A DNA stretch of 64,000 nt from Thermoflexus hugenholtzii JAD2 (lineage in GTDB: Bacteria > Chloroflexota > Dehalococcoidia > UBA2979). Location of the stretch: NCBI GenBank assembly GCA_945903275.1, contig CAMDNW010000007.1, positions 1 to 64,000 of the forward strand, written 5' to 3'. The notes beneath the pieces are model-generated. The model was not told the origin of the DNA, did not search any database, and was given only the letters and a program-made list of their open reading frames with translations. Every line of letters starts with the position of its first letter. The stretch's first letter is position 1. The position numbers and the translations under genes were made by a program. Positions 49,494 to 59,311 of this stretch are shown here, one piece after another.

Positions 49494-50132
49494 CTAGAGG
49501 AAGACCGGCTCCCGGCTGGTGAAGCGGTACAGGAGCGCCGGGCGGTGGGGGCCATCGCGGCGGGCTTCACCAGTGGCCTCGATGACCTCGGTTTGGAGCA
49601 TGCGCTTGCGGAAGTTGCGGCGGTCAAGGAGGTGGCCCTCGATGGCCTCGTAGGCAGATTGCAGTTCACGCAGCGTGAACTGCTCGGGCAGAAGGCTGTA
49701 GGCGATGTTGGTGTACTCGAGTTTGGCGCGAACGCGGGCGACGGCCTGCGCGATCACCTCGTTGTTGCGGAAGGCGAGCGCCGGGAGGGCGTCGACGCGA
49801 TGCCAGGCAGGCGGCCACTCCTCAGAGATGCGCAGCCGCACGAGTTCCTCGTCGATCAACGCGAAGTACGCGACGGCGAGGCTGGGTTGCGTGGGGTCGA
49901 GGTTGGACGAGGTGAACAGTTGCTCCAGATAGAGGTCGCGCGCGCCGGTCTCCTCGACGAGTTTCGCCTCAGCGGCCTCCTCGAGGCCCGTGGAGCCGTC
50001 CCAGCGTCCGCCGGGCAGCGCCCACAGGCCCTCCTCGGGCGGCGCGCTGCGGTGGATGAGCAGCACCTGCAATGCGTCGTCGATGACCGCGAAGATCACG
50101 ACGATAGTGGCGATTACGGGGGCCTGCTGCAC
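49494..50132 (-). CDS. NUDIX domain protein with C-terminal wHTH-like region (NrtR-like)
   Basis: IDDALQVLLIHRSAPPEEGLWALPGGRWDGSTGLEEAAEAKLVEETGA...FTLRELQSAYEAIEGHLLDRRNFRKRML. Confidence 0.85.
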   Translation of the reverse strand: MQQAPVIATIVVIFAVIDDALQVLLIHRSAPPEEGLWALPGGRWDGSTGLEEAAEAKLVEETGARDLYLEQLFTSSNLDPTQPSLAVAYFALIDEELVRLRISEEWPPAWHRVDALPALAFRNNEVIAQAVARVRAKLEYTNIAYSLLPEQFTLRELQSAYEAIEGHLLDRRNFRKRMLQTEVIEATGEARRDGPHRPALLYRFTSREPVFL

Positions 50133-50192
50133 CAGAAATCCTCGATTACTGCGATGTGCCGGAAGTCACAACGCGTACCGGACATTGCAACA

Positions 50193-50441
50193 TCAATCGC
50201 CGCGAGTTAGAGCCACGATCTCATCAGTCGTCATAGAAACGTGATCCACGCCCTTACGTAGCGCCGAAACAGCGGCTCCGCCACGCGTGACACCTCGTCC
50301 GGCCAATGTCTTCACGATGCGCACGCCGTCCGGCGCGAGGATGACTTCTACCGCGGCATTAGGCAGAAGTCCCCTCTGCTTACGGATCTGCCATGGAATC
50401 GTGACCTGACCCTTCGACGTGATTTTCAAGGCACCCTCCAA
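50193..50441 (-). CDS. AbrB/MazE-type antitoxin-like DNA-binding protein
   Basis: LKITSKGQVTIPWQIRKQRGLLPNAAVEVILAPDGVRIV. Confidence 0.85.
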   Translation of the reverse strand: MEGALKITSKGQVTIPWQIRKQRGLLPNAAVEVILAPDGVRIVKTLAGRGVTRGGAAVSALRKGVDHVSMTTDEIVALTRGD

Positions 50442-50486
50442 CGGGGAACAGCATACGGGAGCCAGCGTGCACGAAATGACAACGGG

Positions 50487-51794
50487 CTAGACGACCGAGA
50501 AGCTCAGCGCCCCCGCCTGCTGCCCTTGCAGCGACCACGGGGTGGCCTCGGTGACTGAGACATCGACGAGGTTGCCGACGAGGTTGCGGTAGCCATCGAA
50601 ATGGACGAGTTGTCCGCCGCGGATGCGGCCTGTGAGGCGGCCTTCCTGCTCACGCTCGACAAGCACCTCTACGCTGCGGCCTACGAGGCGGGCGTTGATG
50701 CGACCAGCCGACGCCGCGTGGAGCGCCTCGATGACTTGCAGACGCTCGCGCTTCACCTCGGTGGGCACATCGTCGGGCTGGTTGCGGTAGGCGAAGGTGC
50801 CGGGGCGCGGCGAGTAGGCAGCGACGTGGATCACGTCGAAACCGGTGCGCTCCAAAAGCCCCACGGTGTTGCGAAATTCCTCGTCAGTCTCGCCGGGGGA
50901 ACCGACGATGACATCGGTCGCCAATGCGACATCGGGCATGCGCGAGCGGATGCGCGCGACGCGCTCCTCGTACTCGGCGACGCTGTAGCCACGCCGCATC
51001 CGGGCGAGCACGGCGTCGTCGCCGGACTGCACGGGGATGTTGAAATGTTCGCAGACCTTTGGCAGGTCGGCGACGGCATCGATGATGCGGTCGGTCATAT
51101 CTTTGGGGTACGAGGTGAGGAAGCGCGTGCGGGCGATGCCATCGATGCGCTCAATGCCCTCGAACAGTGTCGCGAGGTCAGCCCCAGCGTCGGCGCCTCC
51201 GAGGTCGTGGCCGTACGCCTCGACGGTCTGGCCAAGCAGCGTGACCTCGCGCACGCCGTGCTCCGCGAGATGGCGTACCTCGGCTAGCACGTCAACAATG
51301 GGGCGCGAGCGCTCACGGCCGCGGCGCAGTGGGACGATGCAGTAAGTGCAGAACTTGTCGCAGCCGTGGACGACGGGGATGTACGCGGTTGGCCCGGTAG
51401 GCGTAGCGAAGGTCTCCGTCCAGAACTCGCCTTCCGAGGCGTCACGCACGACACCCGCCTTCGCCAGGATCGGATCAAACTCCTGCGGGCGCGCCCACAC
51501 ATCGACGAATGGAAAGCGGCGTTGCAGGTCGTCCGTTTTGGGGCCCACCATGCAACCCATCACCGCGATCTGGAACTGGGCACCGGCCTCGCGACGCTGG
51601 CGCAGCGTGTGCAGCCGTCCATAGGCGCGATCCTCGGCGTGCTGGCGCACGGAGCAGGTGTTGATGACAACGAGGCCGGCCTCGGTGTACTCGGCGGCCT
51701 CGGTCCAGCCGAGCCGTTCGAGGCCTGCGGCGAGCTTCAGCGAATCGGCGACGTTCATCTGGCAGCCAAGGGTCCAGATGTGGAAAGCGGGCAT
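50487..51794 (-). CDS. miaB: tRNA (N6-isopentenyl adenosine-C2)-methylthiotransferase
   Basis: MPAFHIWTLGCQMNVADSLKLAAGLERLGW...VHGCDKFCTYCIVPLRRGRERSRP...NIPVQSGDDAVLARMRRGY. Confidence 0.95.
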   Translation of the reverse strand: MPAFHIWTLGCQMNVADSLKLAAGLERLGWTEAAEYTEAGLVVINTCSVRQHAEDRAYGRLHTLRQRREAGAQFQIAVMGCMVGPKTDDLQRRFPFVDVWARPQEFDPILAKAGVVRDASEGEFWTETFATPTGPTAYIPVVHGCDKFCTYCIVPLRRGRERSRPIVDVLAEVRHLAEHGVREVTLLGQTVEAYGHDLGGADAGADLATLFEGIERIDGIARTRFLTSYPKDMTDRIIDAVADLPKVCEHFNIPVQSGDDAVLARMRRGYSVAEYEERVARIRSRMPDVALATDVIVGSPGETDEEFRNTVGLLERTGFDVIHVAAYSPRPGTFAYRNQPDDVPTEVKRERLQVIEALHAASAGRINARLVGRSVEVLVEREQEGRLTGRIRGGQLVHFDGYRNLVGNLVDVSVTEATPWSLQGQQAGALSFSVV

Positions 51795-51872
51795 GGGAGG
51801 CCTCGGTGGGGGTGCGTGCTGGGTGGCGGGCCGTCTCGACGGCGGTGATCCGGCTGGGATTCTCAATAGATT

Positions 51873-52273
51873 CTAGGGCGCTGCCGCGCGTGGCGCTGCG
51901 ACGGCCGGATCGCCGAGGCGCTTGTCGAGCCTGACCGCCTCGCAAGCCACGCACAACACGGTGGCGGAATCGACGACCGTTCCCTTGCGAATTTCGAGGA
52001 TGGCCATCTCGTACTTCCCACCCGGTTTGAGCCGCGGTTCAATCGAGCGCAGCCCTGACCTCTCCAGAAACCGAGCAGCACATGGGATTCTTCAGCGCGG
52101 GTGAGCAGCGCTGGGCCGTTTGCGAGGTAGGCGAGGTGACGCCACTTCACTACTTCATCGGCAATCGGCGCACTTCGGACAGCTGCGCGCAGCACCTCGA
52201 CACACTCACACTGCCAATCGGTGAGCGCCGTGACGTAGGCATCGGGATTCGCTGACGGGATGGTCTTTTGCAT
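51873..52273 (-). pseudogene. DUF1801-like protein interrupted by a single frameshift near 52050
   Basis: MQKTIPSANPDAYVTALTDWQCECVEVLRAAV...HVLLGFWRGQ / LRSIEPRLKPGGKYEMAILEIRKGTVVDSATVLCVACEAVRLDKRLGDPAVAAPRAAAP*. Confidence 0.7.
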
Positions 52274-52302
52274 CAGGTGGCGCGTCTTCGGGCTGGCGGA
52301 AG

Positions 52303-52394
52303 TGGCGGAGGGGGTGGGATTCGAACCCACGATCGAGGAAACCCTCGATAAGCGCTTAGCAGGCGCCCGCACTCGGCCACTATGCGACCCCTCC
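52303..52394 (-). tRNA. tRNA-Ser(GCU), CCA encoded
   Basis: minus GGAGGGGTCGCATAGTGGCCGAGTGCGGGCGCCTGCTAAGCGCTTATCGAGGGTTTCCTCGATCGTGGGTTCGAATCCCACCCCCTCCGCCA; variable arm present, anticodon GCT. Confidence 0.97.
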
Positions 52395-52408
52395 AGCGGA
52401 ACACGATC

Positions 52409-52833
52409 CTATGGTGAGCGGACAGACGAGGCAAGGCGGGTAGACCGCTCCACCACAAACTCAATACTGGCCTCGCGCGAGATATCGTTCCGCGCCACCG
52501 CGAGCACGAATCCCTCCAACTCGGGTTCCGAGGCACGCAGCACGATTTCGTTCCGGTCCAGGAAGACCAGCATCGCCGCCAGTGCCATCCGATTGTTCCC
52601 GTCGACGTAGGGGATGGGCTTTGTTGATGCCGTGGTGTAGCAACGCCGCTTTCGCCTCGGCGGTGCGGTAGTAGACCCAAAGTGGTTGATCGAGCGCCGC
52701 GAGGAGCCTGCCGCGGCCTTGCTCACCAGCGAGATGAAACGCGGGCGTACCCGGGAACAAGGCATTCATGAGCCCGCCCGCAATAACCTCGATGTCAGTT
52801 TCCGAGAGATAGATGAGGCGGCGGCTCAGTGCT
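52409..52833 (-). pseudogene. Doc/Fic-type toxin frameshifted inside its catalytic motif
   Basis: LIYLSETDIEVIAGGLMNALFPGTPAFHLAGEQ...ALLHHGINKAHP / YVDGNNRMALAAMLVFLDRNEIVLRASEPELEGFVLAVARNDIS; extra base in G4 run 52611-52614. Confidence 0.75.
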
Positions 52834-53017
52834 TCTCAAGCTCCCTGAGCAAGCCAGCATGCGCCTGGAGCACCCGTGCCAGCGCCTCCTGCGTCGTGGG
52901 CCGACGGCCACGGCGAGGCGAAATGCCGGTAGGCCGAACAGCATTTACAGCCCCCGGCTCACGAACCTGCTGTTCGACAGTAGTGTTCTTTCGTATAGCA
53001 GAGAAAAAGTAGCACAT
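52826..53017 (-). CDS. Putative antitoxin partner of the Doc-like toxin
   Basis: 63 aa ending RRGRRPTTQEALARVLQAHAGLLRELEKH; overlaps the toxin frame start. Confidence 0.45.
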   Translation of the reverse strand: MCYFFSAIRKNTTVEQQVREPGAVNAVRPTGISPRRGRRPTTQEALARVLQAHAGLLRELEKH

Positions 53018-53163
53018 GCGAACTAACCTTGCAGATCGGCGTGAATTAGCCCTACCCCTTGCAAAATGGCCCTTTTATGGTTTTCAATAATGCGCGCAGC
53101 GCCTTATCAATCAGGGGAGCGGCCTAGGCCGGCGGCGCGGCCCCACATACGGAGGAGCGAGAG

Positions 53164-53442
53164 ATGAACAAGACCGATCTGATCGCAGCGGTCGCGCAGG
53201 CGGCAGGCACCACCAACAAGGATGCAGAAGGCGTGCTGAACGCGTTCCGCGAAATCGTGCAGACCTCGGTAAAGAAGGCCGATGACGTGTCGTACCCGGG
53301 CCTTGGGAAGTTCAGCCAGTCGGCGCGCAAGGCGCGCACCGCGCGCAACCCGCGCACCGGCGAGACGCTGAACGTCGCAGCATCGAAGGTGCCGCGTTTC
53401 ACGGCTGCCGCCGAGTTCAAGCGCGTGGTGAACGGCAAGTAA
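53164..53442 (+). CDS. hup: HU-family DNA-binding protein
   Basis: MNKTDLIAAVAQAAGTTNKDAEGVLNAFREIVQTSVKKADDVSYPGLGKFSQSARKARTARNPRTGE. Confidence 0.96.
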   Translation: MNKTDLIAAVAQAAGTTNKDAEGVLNAFREIVQTSVKKADDVSYPGLGKFSQSARKARTARNPRTGETLNVAASKVPRFTAAAEFKRVVNGK

Positions 53443-53465
53443 TTGCTGTCGTTCTGTAGCTAAGC

Positions 53466-53500
53466 ACGAAAGAAGCCGCCCAGTGGGCGGCTTCTTTCGT
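53466..53500. terminator. Bidirectional intrinsic terminator between hup and sucD
   Basis: acgaaagaagccgccc agt gggcggcttctttcgt, 16-bp stem. Confidence 0.85.
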
Positions 53501-53520
53501 TGTCTGCCGGCATCGAGGCG

Positions 53521-54402
53521 TTAGGCCAGACCGCGCTCCTTGAGCACGCGCTGCATGGTCTCGCCGATCTGCGACGGCGACTGCACGATGGTGGCGCCGG
53601 CGTTCATCAGTGCAGTCTGCTTGGCTTGCGCGGTACCGGCCTTGCCCGCGATGATCGCGCCGGCGTGGCCCATGCGACGGCCGGGAGGCGCCGTAGCACC
53701 GGCGATGAACGCGACAACGGGCTTCGACATCTGCTTGATGTACTCGGCAGCTTCCTGCTCGGCGGTGCCGCCGATTTCGCCGATCATCACTACGGCCGCG
53801 GTGTCTGGGTCATCCTCGAACAGTTGGAGCGCTTGCTGCTGCGTCGTCCCGATGATCGGGTCGCCGCCGACGCCCACGCTCGATGACTGGCCGATGCCGA
53901 GGCGAGTCAACTGGTCGACGGTCTCGTAGACCAGTGTGCCGGAGCGGGAAATGACGCCCACGCTGCCCGGCGTGTACACGTCCACTGGCATGATACCCGC
54001 GCGCGCGAGCGCCATCGGCGTGATGACCCCGGGGCAGTTGGGGCCGATGAGCGTGGTCGCCGAGCCGCGCAGATAACGCTTCACGGCCACCATGTCGAGC
54101 GTCGGAATGCCTTCGGTGATGCAGATGACCACCGGGATGCCGGCGTCAGCCGCCTCGATGATCGCGTCGGCCGCAAAGGGCGCTGGGACGAAGATGAGCG
54201 AGACATTGGCCTGGAACTCATCCACGGCCTGACGCACCGTGTTGCGGATCTGTACTCCCTCGATGACCTGACCGCCGCGGCCCGGTGTGACGCCGGCCAC
54301 CACCTTGGTGCCATAGTCGAGGCTGTTGCGTGCTTCGCGTTGGCCCGCGCCGCCGAAGCCTTGAATGACGACTCTCGTGTTCTCGTCGAGCAGGACACCC
54401 AT
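53521..54402 (-). CDS. sucD: Succinyl-CoA ligase alpha subunit
   Basis: [44 protein letters not shown]...[10 protein letters not shown]...[17 protein letters not shown]. Confidence 0.96.
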   Translation of the reverse strand: MGVLLDENTRVVIQGFGGAGQREARNSLDYGTKVVAGVTPGRGGQVIEGVQIRNTVRQAVDEFQANVSLIFVPAPFAADAIIEAADAGIPVVICITEGIPTLDMVAVKRYLRGSATTLIGPNCPGVITPMALARAGIMPVDVYTPGSVGVISRSGTLVYETVDQLTRLGIGQSSSVGVGGDPIIGTTQQQALQLFEDDPDTAAVVMIGEIGGTAEQEAAEYIKQMSKPVVAFIAGATAPPGRRMGHAGAIIAGKAGTAQAKQTALMNAGATIVQSPSQIGETMQRVLKERGLA

Positions 54403-54430
54403 TGCTGTTTCCTTACCTTCCTGGCCAGCG

Positions 54431-55591
54431 CTACTTGGCGGCAGCGACGGCTTTGCTCGCCGCCTCCGCGAAGCCGTCCGCGCGAATGAGGTCGATGCCC
54501 GACTCGTCGAGGATTTTCATGCCCAATTCGACGTTGGTGCCGGCAAGGCGCACGACGGTCGGCTGCGGCAGCATGCCTTCGCGCTTCGCCTGCACCACAC
54601 CCTCGGCGATGATGTCGGTGCGCGCGAGGCCGCCGAAGATGTTCACCAGCACGGCCTTCACGTTCGCATCGGCGCCGATGATCTTCAGCGCCGCCGCGAC
54701 GGCGGCCGGGTCGTTCTGCGTGCCGATGTCGAGGAAGTTGGCGGGCATGCCGCCTTCGAACTGGATAGCGTCCATCGTGGCCATCGCGAGGCCCGCGCCA
54801 TTCACGAGACAGCCGATGTTGCCGTCCAGTTTCACGTAGTTCTCAATGCCCGCGTCCTTGGCCTGCACCTCAAGGTCGTCGTCCTGCGACTTGTCCTGCA
54901 GATCGAAGAGATCCTTGTGACGGTAGTCCGCGTTGTCGTCGATGGAGAACTTGGCGTCGACGGCCAGCACACGGCCGTCGGTCGTCACCGCGAGGGGGTT
55001 GATCTCGGCAAGCGAGCCGTCGCACTCGATAAAGGCCTTGGCCAGCGCCGTGATGAGCGCGACCGCCGGGCGGTTCAAGTCGCCATCGAGGTCAGTCGCG
55101 AAGGCGAGCGCGCGGGCCTGGAAGCCCTGAAAGCCGACCGTCGGGTCGATGCCCTGCCAATGGATGAGTTCCGGGTGCTGCTCGGCGACTTCTTCGATGT
55201 CCATGCCGCCGGAGGCGGAGGCGATGACGATGGGCATCCCCATCGAGTTATCGATGACCACGCCGAGGTAGAGCTCGCGTGCGATATCGAACTGCTCCTC
55301 GACCAGCACCTCATTGATGGGCTGCCCGCCGGGGCCGGTCTGATGCGTCACCAGCCGGGTGCCCAGGAGCGCGCGGGCGGCCTCGGCTGCCTCCTGCGGG
55401 GTGTTCACGAGTTTGATGCCGCCAGCGCGTCCACGGCCACCGCCGTGAATCTGCGCCTTCACCACGGCCTTGCCTCCGACCGCCTCAGCGGCCGCGGCGG
55501 CTTCCTCGGGAGTGCGTGCGACTTGGCCCTTGGGGACCGGGACGCCGTACTTCGCGAGCAGTGCTTTTGCCTGATATTCGTGCAGTTTCAT
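54431..55591 (-). CDS. sucC: Succinyl-CoA ligase beta subunit
   Basis: [62 protein letters not shown]. Confidence 0.96.
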   Translation of the reverse strand: MKLHEYQAKALLAKYGVPVPKGQVARTPEEAAAAAEAVGGKAVVKAQIHGGGRGRAGGIKLVNTPQEAAEAARALLGTRLVTHQTGPGGQPINEVLVEEQFDIARELYLGVVIDNSMGMPIVIASASGGMDIEEVAEQHPELIHWQGIDPTVGFQGFQARALAFATDLDGDLNRPAVALITALAKAFIECDGSLAEINPLAVTTDGRVLAVDAKFSIDDNADYRHKDLFDLQDKSQDDDLEVQAKDAGIENYVKLDGNIGCLVNGAGLAMATMDAIQFEGGMPANFLDIGTQNDPAAVAAALKIIGADANVKAVLVNIFGGLARTDIIAEGVVQAKREGMLPQPTVVRLAGTNVELGMKILDESGIDLIRADGFAEAASKAVAAAK

Positions 55592-55828
55592 GCTGCTCCC
55601 GCCGTGTTCTACGGGCTCGCCGATCAAGGGTCGGGAGGCCCGCGCGATAGTAGCACCTGCCGACATGCGCTCAACCGCGCCACCGGAGCGGCACATCCGG
55701 TTGCTGGCTGACGTACGGGTGAGAGATTCACAGAAGCACGTATAACGATTGGGTGATGTAGTATCAATCACCGCGGGTTTGGCCCGAGGCAAAGACATAG
55801 GCATTTTGACGTTTCAAGGAGGAATCAT

Positions 55829-56125
55829 TTGTCGATCCGAAAGAAGACCTCGCTTCGTGCGGCCGCAATGCTCGTAGGCCTCATGGCGGCGCTCGCGCCG
55901 GTGGCCGTGCTCGCGTACGAAGCGGGCGCGCCGAAGGCTGACAGCGCGATCGTAGCCCAGGCGACGGCGACTGCCGCTGCCAAGGCTGCCTCGCCGGCCG
56001 CCCCCAAGACTGGTAACGCTGGCATGGCCAGCGAGGCCGGCACTGCCGGCGTCGCTGCCTTGCTCGTCGTGATGGCTGTCGGCGTTGTCGCCGGTGGTCG
56101 CGTCCTCGCTGCCCGCCGCAGCTAG
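55829..56125 (+). CDS. Small secreted protein with C-terminal sorting-like tail (PKTGNAG-TM-RR)
   Basis: Signal peptide; AAPKTGNAGMASEAGTAGVAALLVVMAVGVVAGGRVLAARRS; TTG start. Confidence 0.65.
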   Translation: MSIRKKTSLRAAAMLVGLMAALAPVAVLAYEAGAPKADSAIVAQATATAAAKAASPAAPKTGNAGMASEAGTAGVAALLVVMAVGVVAGGRVLAARRS

Positions 56126-56144
56126 TCCGCAGACACGACCTTGT

Positions 56145-56174
56145 GACGAGGGCCCGCTCCGGCGGGCCCTCGTC
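56145..56174. terminator. Intrinsic terminator hairpin
   Basis: gacgagggcccgc tccg gcgggccctcgtc followed by ttgtgt. Confidence 0.8.
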
Positions 56175-56290
56175 TTGTGTCCAGCGTCTTGCTCCCTGCC
56201 AGCCCGTTCCTTTGTTTTCCCTTGCTTCTAGCGTCTCCTGCCCCACGATAGGCGTACCCATCGAGCCATTCTGACGACGAGGGGCACCGC

Positions 56291-58420
56291 ATGAGCACCA
56301 GCCCGATGCGATCCGCCGGCTCCACATTCGGCACACTCGGCTGGCCCGCACTCTTTGCGGCGACGATCTTCCTCAGCGCGTTCCTGCTGTTCCAGGTGCA
56401 ACCGATTGCCGGCAAGATCGTGTTGCCGTGGTTCGGCGGTGGGTCGAACATCTGGATCACCACGCTGATGTTCTTCCAGGTCGCACTGCTAGGCGGTTAC
56501 GCCTACTCGCATCTGGTCGCGCTGCGGCTGAGTCCGCGCGCGCAGGGCTTCGTCCACATCGGCCTATTGGTGACGGCGGCGGCAACGCTGCCGATCATTC
56601 CCGGCCCCGAGTGGCGGCCCGAGGCCGAAGACAACCCGACCTGGCGGCTGCTGCTGGTGCTGTTGATCTCGGTCGGCCCCCCGTACCTGCTGCTCTCGAC
56701 GACCGGGCCGCTGCTGCAACACTGGTTCGCCACGCGCTACCCGAACCGCTCGCCGTATCCGCTGTACGCACTCTCGAACGTCGGATCGCTGCTGGCGCTG
56801 CTCTCGTATCCCGTGGTGTTCGAGCGATTCCTCGGGCTGCAGGCGCAGTCGCGGATGTTCGCGGGCGGCTTCGTGCTGTTCGCGGCGGCGTGCGCGGTGC
56901 TGGCATGGCAGACCGCGCGACTGGTCACACCAGCCCCGGCACAGGCAGTACACGAGGTGGCCGAGACCGACGGTGCTGAGGCCTCGGTTGTGCGGCCGGT
57001 GCAGGTGCTGTTGTGGGCAGCGCTGCCGGCGTGCGCCTCGGCGCTGCTGCTGGCGGTAACGACGCAGATGACGCAGGACGTGGCGGGACTGCCGCTGCTC
57101 TGGGTGCTGCCGCTCTCGGTCTACCTGCTTACGTTCATCGCCACTTTCAGCAGCGAGAAGATGTACGAACCGACCATGTACACGATCGTGCTCGCGTTCG
57201 CGTGCGCGGGCGGCGTGTACGTGCTGCGCGACTTCTCGATCGTGCTGCAAATCTCGCTCTATCTGCTGGTGCTGTTCCTGTGCTGTATGTCGCTGCACGG
57301 CGAGACATCGAGGCTGCGGCCAGCGCCGAAGCACCTGACGGTGTTCTACCTGATGGTTTCGGTGGGTGGCGCGCTGGGCGGCATGTTTGTGGCGCTGCTC
57401 GCGCCGGTGATCTTCGACGGGTACTGGGAGTACCACGTCGCGCTGCTGACGACGCCAGTGCTTGTGCTGCTGGCGCGGTACTACGACGAAGGCGAGCGGC
57501 GGCCGGTATGGATGATCCTAGTGGTCACCATCGCGGCGAGCGGGCTGCTGTTCGTGATGGGGTCGCAGCTCTACCAGCATGCGCTGAAGTTATACGACAA
57601 CACGCTGGGGCTAGAGCGGTCGTTCTACGGCGTGGTGCGCGTCTATTACGCGCAGCCGCTCGGCGAACAGCCGCAGCACCACATGCAGCACGGTCGCATC
57701 CTGCACGGCCTCCAGTTCCTAGACGAGCCATTGAAATCGAGCCGCACCGGGTACTACTCACCGACGACGGCGGTGGGCCTCGCGCTCGCGAATCATCCGG
57801 CGCGCAGACAACGCCCGCTCACGGTCGGGGTCACCGGCCTAGGCGCGGGGATGATTGCGGCGTATGCGGAACGCGGCGACGAGTGGTCGTTCTATGAGAT
57901 CGACCCGCTGGTCACGCAGATGGCCGAGGATCACTTCACGTACATGAATGACGCGCGGGCGCGGGGCGCAGGCGTGGAGGTCTACCACGGCGATGGACGC
58001 ACGGTGCTCGAACGGCAACTCAAAGACGACGGATCGAGGCAGTTCGACGTACTCGTGCTGGACGCCTTCACCAGTGACGCCGTCCCGGTGCATCTGCTCA
58101 CGCGCGAGGCGATCGCGATGTACTGGCAGCACCTCAAGCCGGATGGGATCCTAGCCATCAACATCTCGAACGCCTACCTAGACTTGAGTCCGGTGATCCG
58201 GGGGCTCGCGGCGGACAGCGGACACGAGGCGAAGCAGACGCGCGACCCGGGGAACGTCCCCGGCGGGCGGACGTCGTTCTGGTTCGTGCTGACCAACAAC
58301 CGGGCGTTCCTCGACAAGCCGGTCGTGGCGGGGGCGTTCGTGCCAGAGGTCGAGGGCGCCTCGACGGTGCGGTGGACGGACGACTACACCAACCTCTACA
58401 GCCTGCTGACGATCCGCTAG
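56291..58420 (+). CDS. Polytopic membrane protein fused to spermidine synthase-like domain
   Basis: N-terminal multi-TM region; C-terminal VGVTGLGAGMIAAYAERGDEWSFYEIDPLVTQMA...FDVLVLDAFTSDAVPVHLLTREAIAMYWQHLKPDGIL. Confidence 0.88.
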   Translation: MSTSPMRSAGSTFGTLGWPALFAATIFLSAFLLFQVQPIAGKIVLPWFGGGSNIWITTLMFFQVALLGGYAYSHLVALRLSPRAQGFVHIGLLVTAAATLPIIPGPEWRPEAEDNPTWRLLLVLLISVGPPYLLLSTTGPLLQHWFATRYPNRSPYPLYALSNVGSLLALLSYPVVFERFLGLQAQSRMFAGGFVLFAAACAVLAWQTARLVTPAPAQAVHEVAETDGAEASVVRPVQVLLWAALPACASALLLAVTTQMTQDVAGLPLLWVLPLSVYLLTFIATFSSEKMYEPTMYTIVLAFACAGGVYVLRDFSIVLQISLYLLVLFLCCMSLHGETSRLRPAPKHLTVFYLMVSVGGALGGMFVALLAPVIFDGYWEYHVALLTTPVLVLLARYYDEGERRPVWMILVVTIAASGLLFVMGSQLYQHALKLYDNTLGLERSFYGVVRVYYAQPLGEQPQHHMQHGRILHGLQFLDEPLKSSRTGYYSPTTAVGLALANHPARRQRPLTVGVTGLGAGMIAAYAERGDEWSFYEIDPLVTQMAEDHFTYMNDARARGAGVEVYHGDGRTVLERQLKDDGSRQFDVLVLDAFTSDAVPVHLLTREAIAMYWQHLKPDGILAINISNAYLDLSPVIRGLAADSGHEAKQTRDPGNVPGGRTSFWFVLTNNRAFLDKPVVAGAFVPEVEGASTVRWTDDYTNLYSLLTIR

Positions 58421-58530
58421 CCCTGACGCACATATCACGCTGTCAAGCATCCGGCACAGGCCAGATGGCGTAACGTTAGGAATGCGCACCGGACCATGCG
58501 GTCGGCAGACTGACTGAAAAGAGGAAACTT

Positions 58531-59163
58531 ATGTCTCAATTCTCGATGCGGCTGGCCCTGGCGGCTGGCCTCTTGGCGGCGCTAGCGATCGCGCCTGCGG
58601 CCGTCTCGGCGCAGGCAGCGACTCAGTGGCGGGCCGCGCTCACGGGCGCTAACGAGGTGCCAGCGGTCACCACAACGGCTACCGGTACCTTCACCGGCAC
58701 GTTGGACGAGATGGCTGGCACGCTAGCGTGGACGCTTGTCGTCCCCGCCGCGACCAGCATCACGGCAGCGCACCTACACACGGGCGCAGCCGGGGTCAAC
58801 GGCGGCGTTGCGCTCGGGCTCTACACGCCTGCAGCCGGTACCGCGACGGTCGGTTCGCTAAACCTGTCCGGCACCGCGAACGCCTCCAACCTGTCCGGCA
58901 CATTCGCGAACAACTTCGCGGGCTTCGCAGAGGCCGTGAAGGCCGGGACGATCTACGCGAACGTACACACCACGGCCAACGCCGGTGGTGAGATCCGCGC
59001 GCAGGTCACGCCCGCGACGGCTGCGGCTCCGGCTGCGCCGAAGACCGGTAACGCCGGTATGTCCGGTTTGACGAGTACCGCCGCTATGGCTGCGCTGCTT
59101 GCCGTGCTTGCCGCTGGCCTTGTCGCCGGTGGCCGCCTAGCGGTCGTGCGCCGCAACCGCTAG
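58531..59163 (+). CDS. CHRD-domain secreted protein with C-terminal sorting-like tail
   Basis: WRAALTGANEVPAVTTTATGTFTGTLDE...AHLHTGAAGVNGGVALGLY...ANVHTTANAGGEIRAQV...AAPKTGNAGMSGLTSTAAMAALLAVLAAGLVAGGRLAVVRRNR. Confidence 0.88.
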   Translation: MSQFSMRLALAAGLLAALAIAPAAVSAQAATQWRAALTGANEVPAVTTTATGTFTGTLDEMAGTLAWTLVVPAATSITAAHLHTGAAGVNGGVALGLYTPAAGTATVGSLNLSGTANASNLSGTFANNFAGFAEAVKAGTIYANVHTTANAGGEIRAQVTPATAAAPAAPKTGNAGMSGLTSTAAMAALLAVLAAGLVAGGRLAVVRRNR

Positions 59164-59180
59164 CCAGCAGCCACGTATCC

Positions 59181-59216
59181 CATGACAGAGGCCCGCACGA
59201 GCGGGCCTCTGTCATG
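59181..59216. terminator. Intrinsic terminator hairpin
   Basis: catgacagaggcccgc acga gcgggcctctgtcatg. Confidence 0.8.
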
Positions 59217-59311
59217 TCCAATGATGGTCAGCGGCCTCGGGTTTCCTTGCCCGGGGTGGGGGCCGATGTTAGAGTCCACGGAAGACCGGACGACCACGAA
59301 AGGGCGTCACG

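Noticed and set aside
56291-58420. Polyamine biosynthesis gene call (speE)
   Set aside because: Fusion to a multi-TM region and lack of other polyamine genes make true spermidine synthase activity uncertain, so no symbol was given.
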